Position numbers and translations under genes: made by a program. Source: an uncultured Coriobacteriaceae bacterium (GTDB lineage Bacteria; Actinomycetota; Coriobacteriia; Coriobacteriales; Atopobiaceae). From it: 44,432 nt of DNA. The notes below the pieces were generated by a model that worked only from the letters and a program-made list of their open reading frames with translations, was not told the origin of the DNA and did not search any database. This document shows positions 44,201 through 44,432 of the stretch, in pieces; the first letter of the stretch is position 1; the number at the start of each line of letters is the position of its first letter. The stretch is from the NCBI GenBank assembly GCA_902803315.1, contig CADCPM010000036.1:1-44432 (forward strand). The letters run 5' to 3'.

Positions 44201-44432
44201 CACGTGGAGGATCGCGCAGGCCGGGATCGGTGGCGCCGCGGTGTCGGCCATAGGTACGCAGGCGTACACGGGCAGGGCCGTCTGCCCCAGGCCCACGGTG
44301 AGGGTTGGCGGCCGTACGCTGCGCCTTGGCGCGGACTACGCGCTCACGTACCGCAACAACGTGAGGGCGGGGACCGCCACGGTCGTCGTGACGGGCCGCG
44401 GGAACTACGCGGGCACGAAGTCCGTGACGTTC
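41292..44432 (+). CDS. Giant surface protein, downstream part (same frame; runs off window)
   Basis: This is the continuation of the frame from 39570 for 1047 codons with no stop, reaching the window end. Counting residues from 39570, MBG-type modules run to about 790. An Ala/Gln-rich coiled coil (about 797-935) leads to a CAP/SCP-like domain (about 990-1130; LDWIDYCNQIRAER, YQHAR, AENLY, GHYLSIV), and a second coiled coil covers about 1183-1327. More beta modules follow, the last ones close copies in protein sequence of modules in the subtilisin at 17507. From about 44030 the codons become almost all G/C-ending. If the upstream stop is real, this part would need an internal start (for example ATG 41718), would lack a signal peptide and would probably be non-functional. 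The C-terminal end is outside the window. Confidence 0.75.

Overview
The window is chromosomal DNA from a high-GC Gram-positive bacterium. It is most likely a member of the Coriobacteriia (the Olsenella/Collinsella/Atopobium group). The pointers are an actinobacterial-type RNA polymerase, secreted proteins carrying ChW repeats, BspA-like surface proteins, a tmk-holB-ricT-rsmI neighbourhood, and moderately high GC with GTG/TTG starts. I cannot name the genus from sequence alone. No tRNA, rRNA, CRISPR array or insertion sequence is visible.

Layout. (1) 1-9890: rplJ-rplL behind an L10 leader, then rpoB-rpoC behind its own promoter. (2) 10241-13026: a zinc-type ArsR/SmtB repressor translationally coupled to a His-rich P1B-type metal-efflux ATPase. 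(3) 13088-13919: a lipoprotein barnase and its barstar inhibitor. (4) 13961-21280: a ChW-repeat amidase and a ChW-repeat subtilisin flank a PFK-family gene on the minus strand. (5) 21280-21577: a striking 6+6 inverted array of 21-bp units between two convergent genes. (6) 21575-25640: DegV, NhaA, a small unknown protein and an AspT-type aminotransferase. (7) 25946-28749: TPR membrane protein, STAS protein, TatB and TatC. (8) 28805-37112: an archaeal-type topoisomerase I, tmk, holB, ricT, a GH5-like protein that lacks its nucleophile, and rsmI. (9) 37226-39426: a HerA/DUF853 ATPase and a hotdog thioesterase. (10) 39570-end: a very large modular surface protein interrupted by one in-frame stop and running off the window.

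How they fit together. The first block is core transcription and translation. The middle and end are envelope functions: secretion (Tat), wall binding and wall cleavage (ChW amidase and protease), a surface or secreted RNase with immunity, metal and Na+/H+ homeostasis, and a giant adhesin-like protein. Intergenic gaps are unusually rich in long palindromes. One class has a GGGGACAG/CTGTCCCC-type core. Another class is 75-140 bp of GC-rich inverted repeats.

The observations I would follow first are: an alpha-CTD-like DNA-binding domain fused to the C-terminus of RNA polymerase beta', together with an enlarged fork-loop region in beta; the 21-bp inverted array; the intact lipoprotein barnase/barstar pair; the GH5 pseudoenzyme; and the in-frame stop in the giant surface protein.
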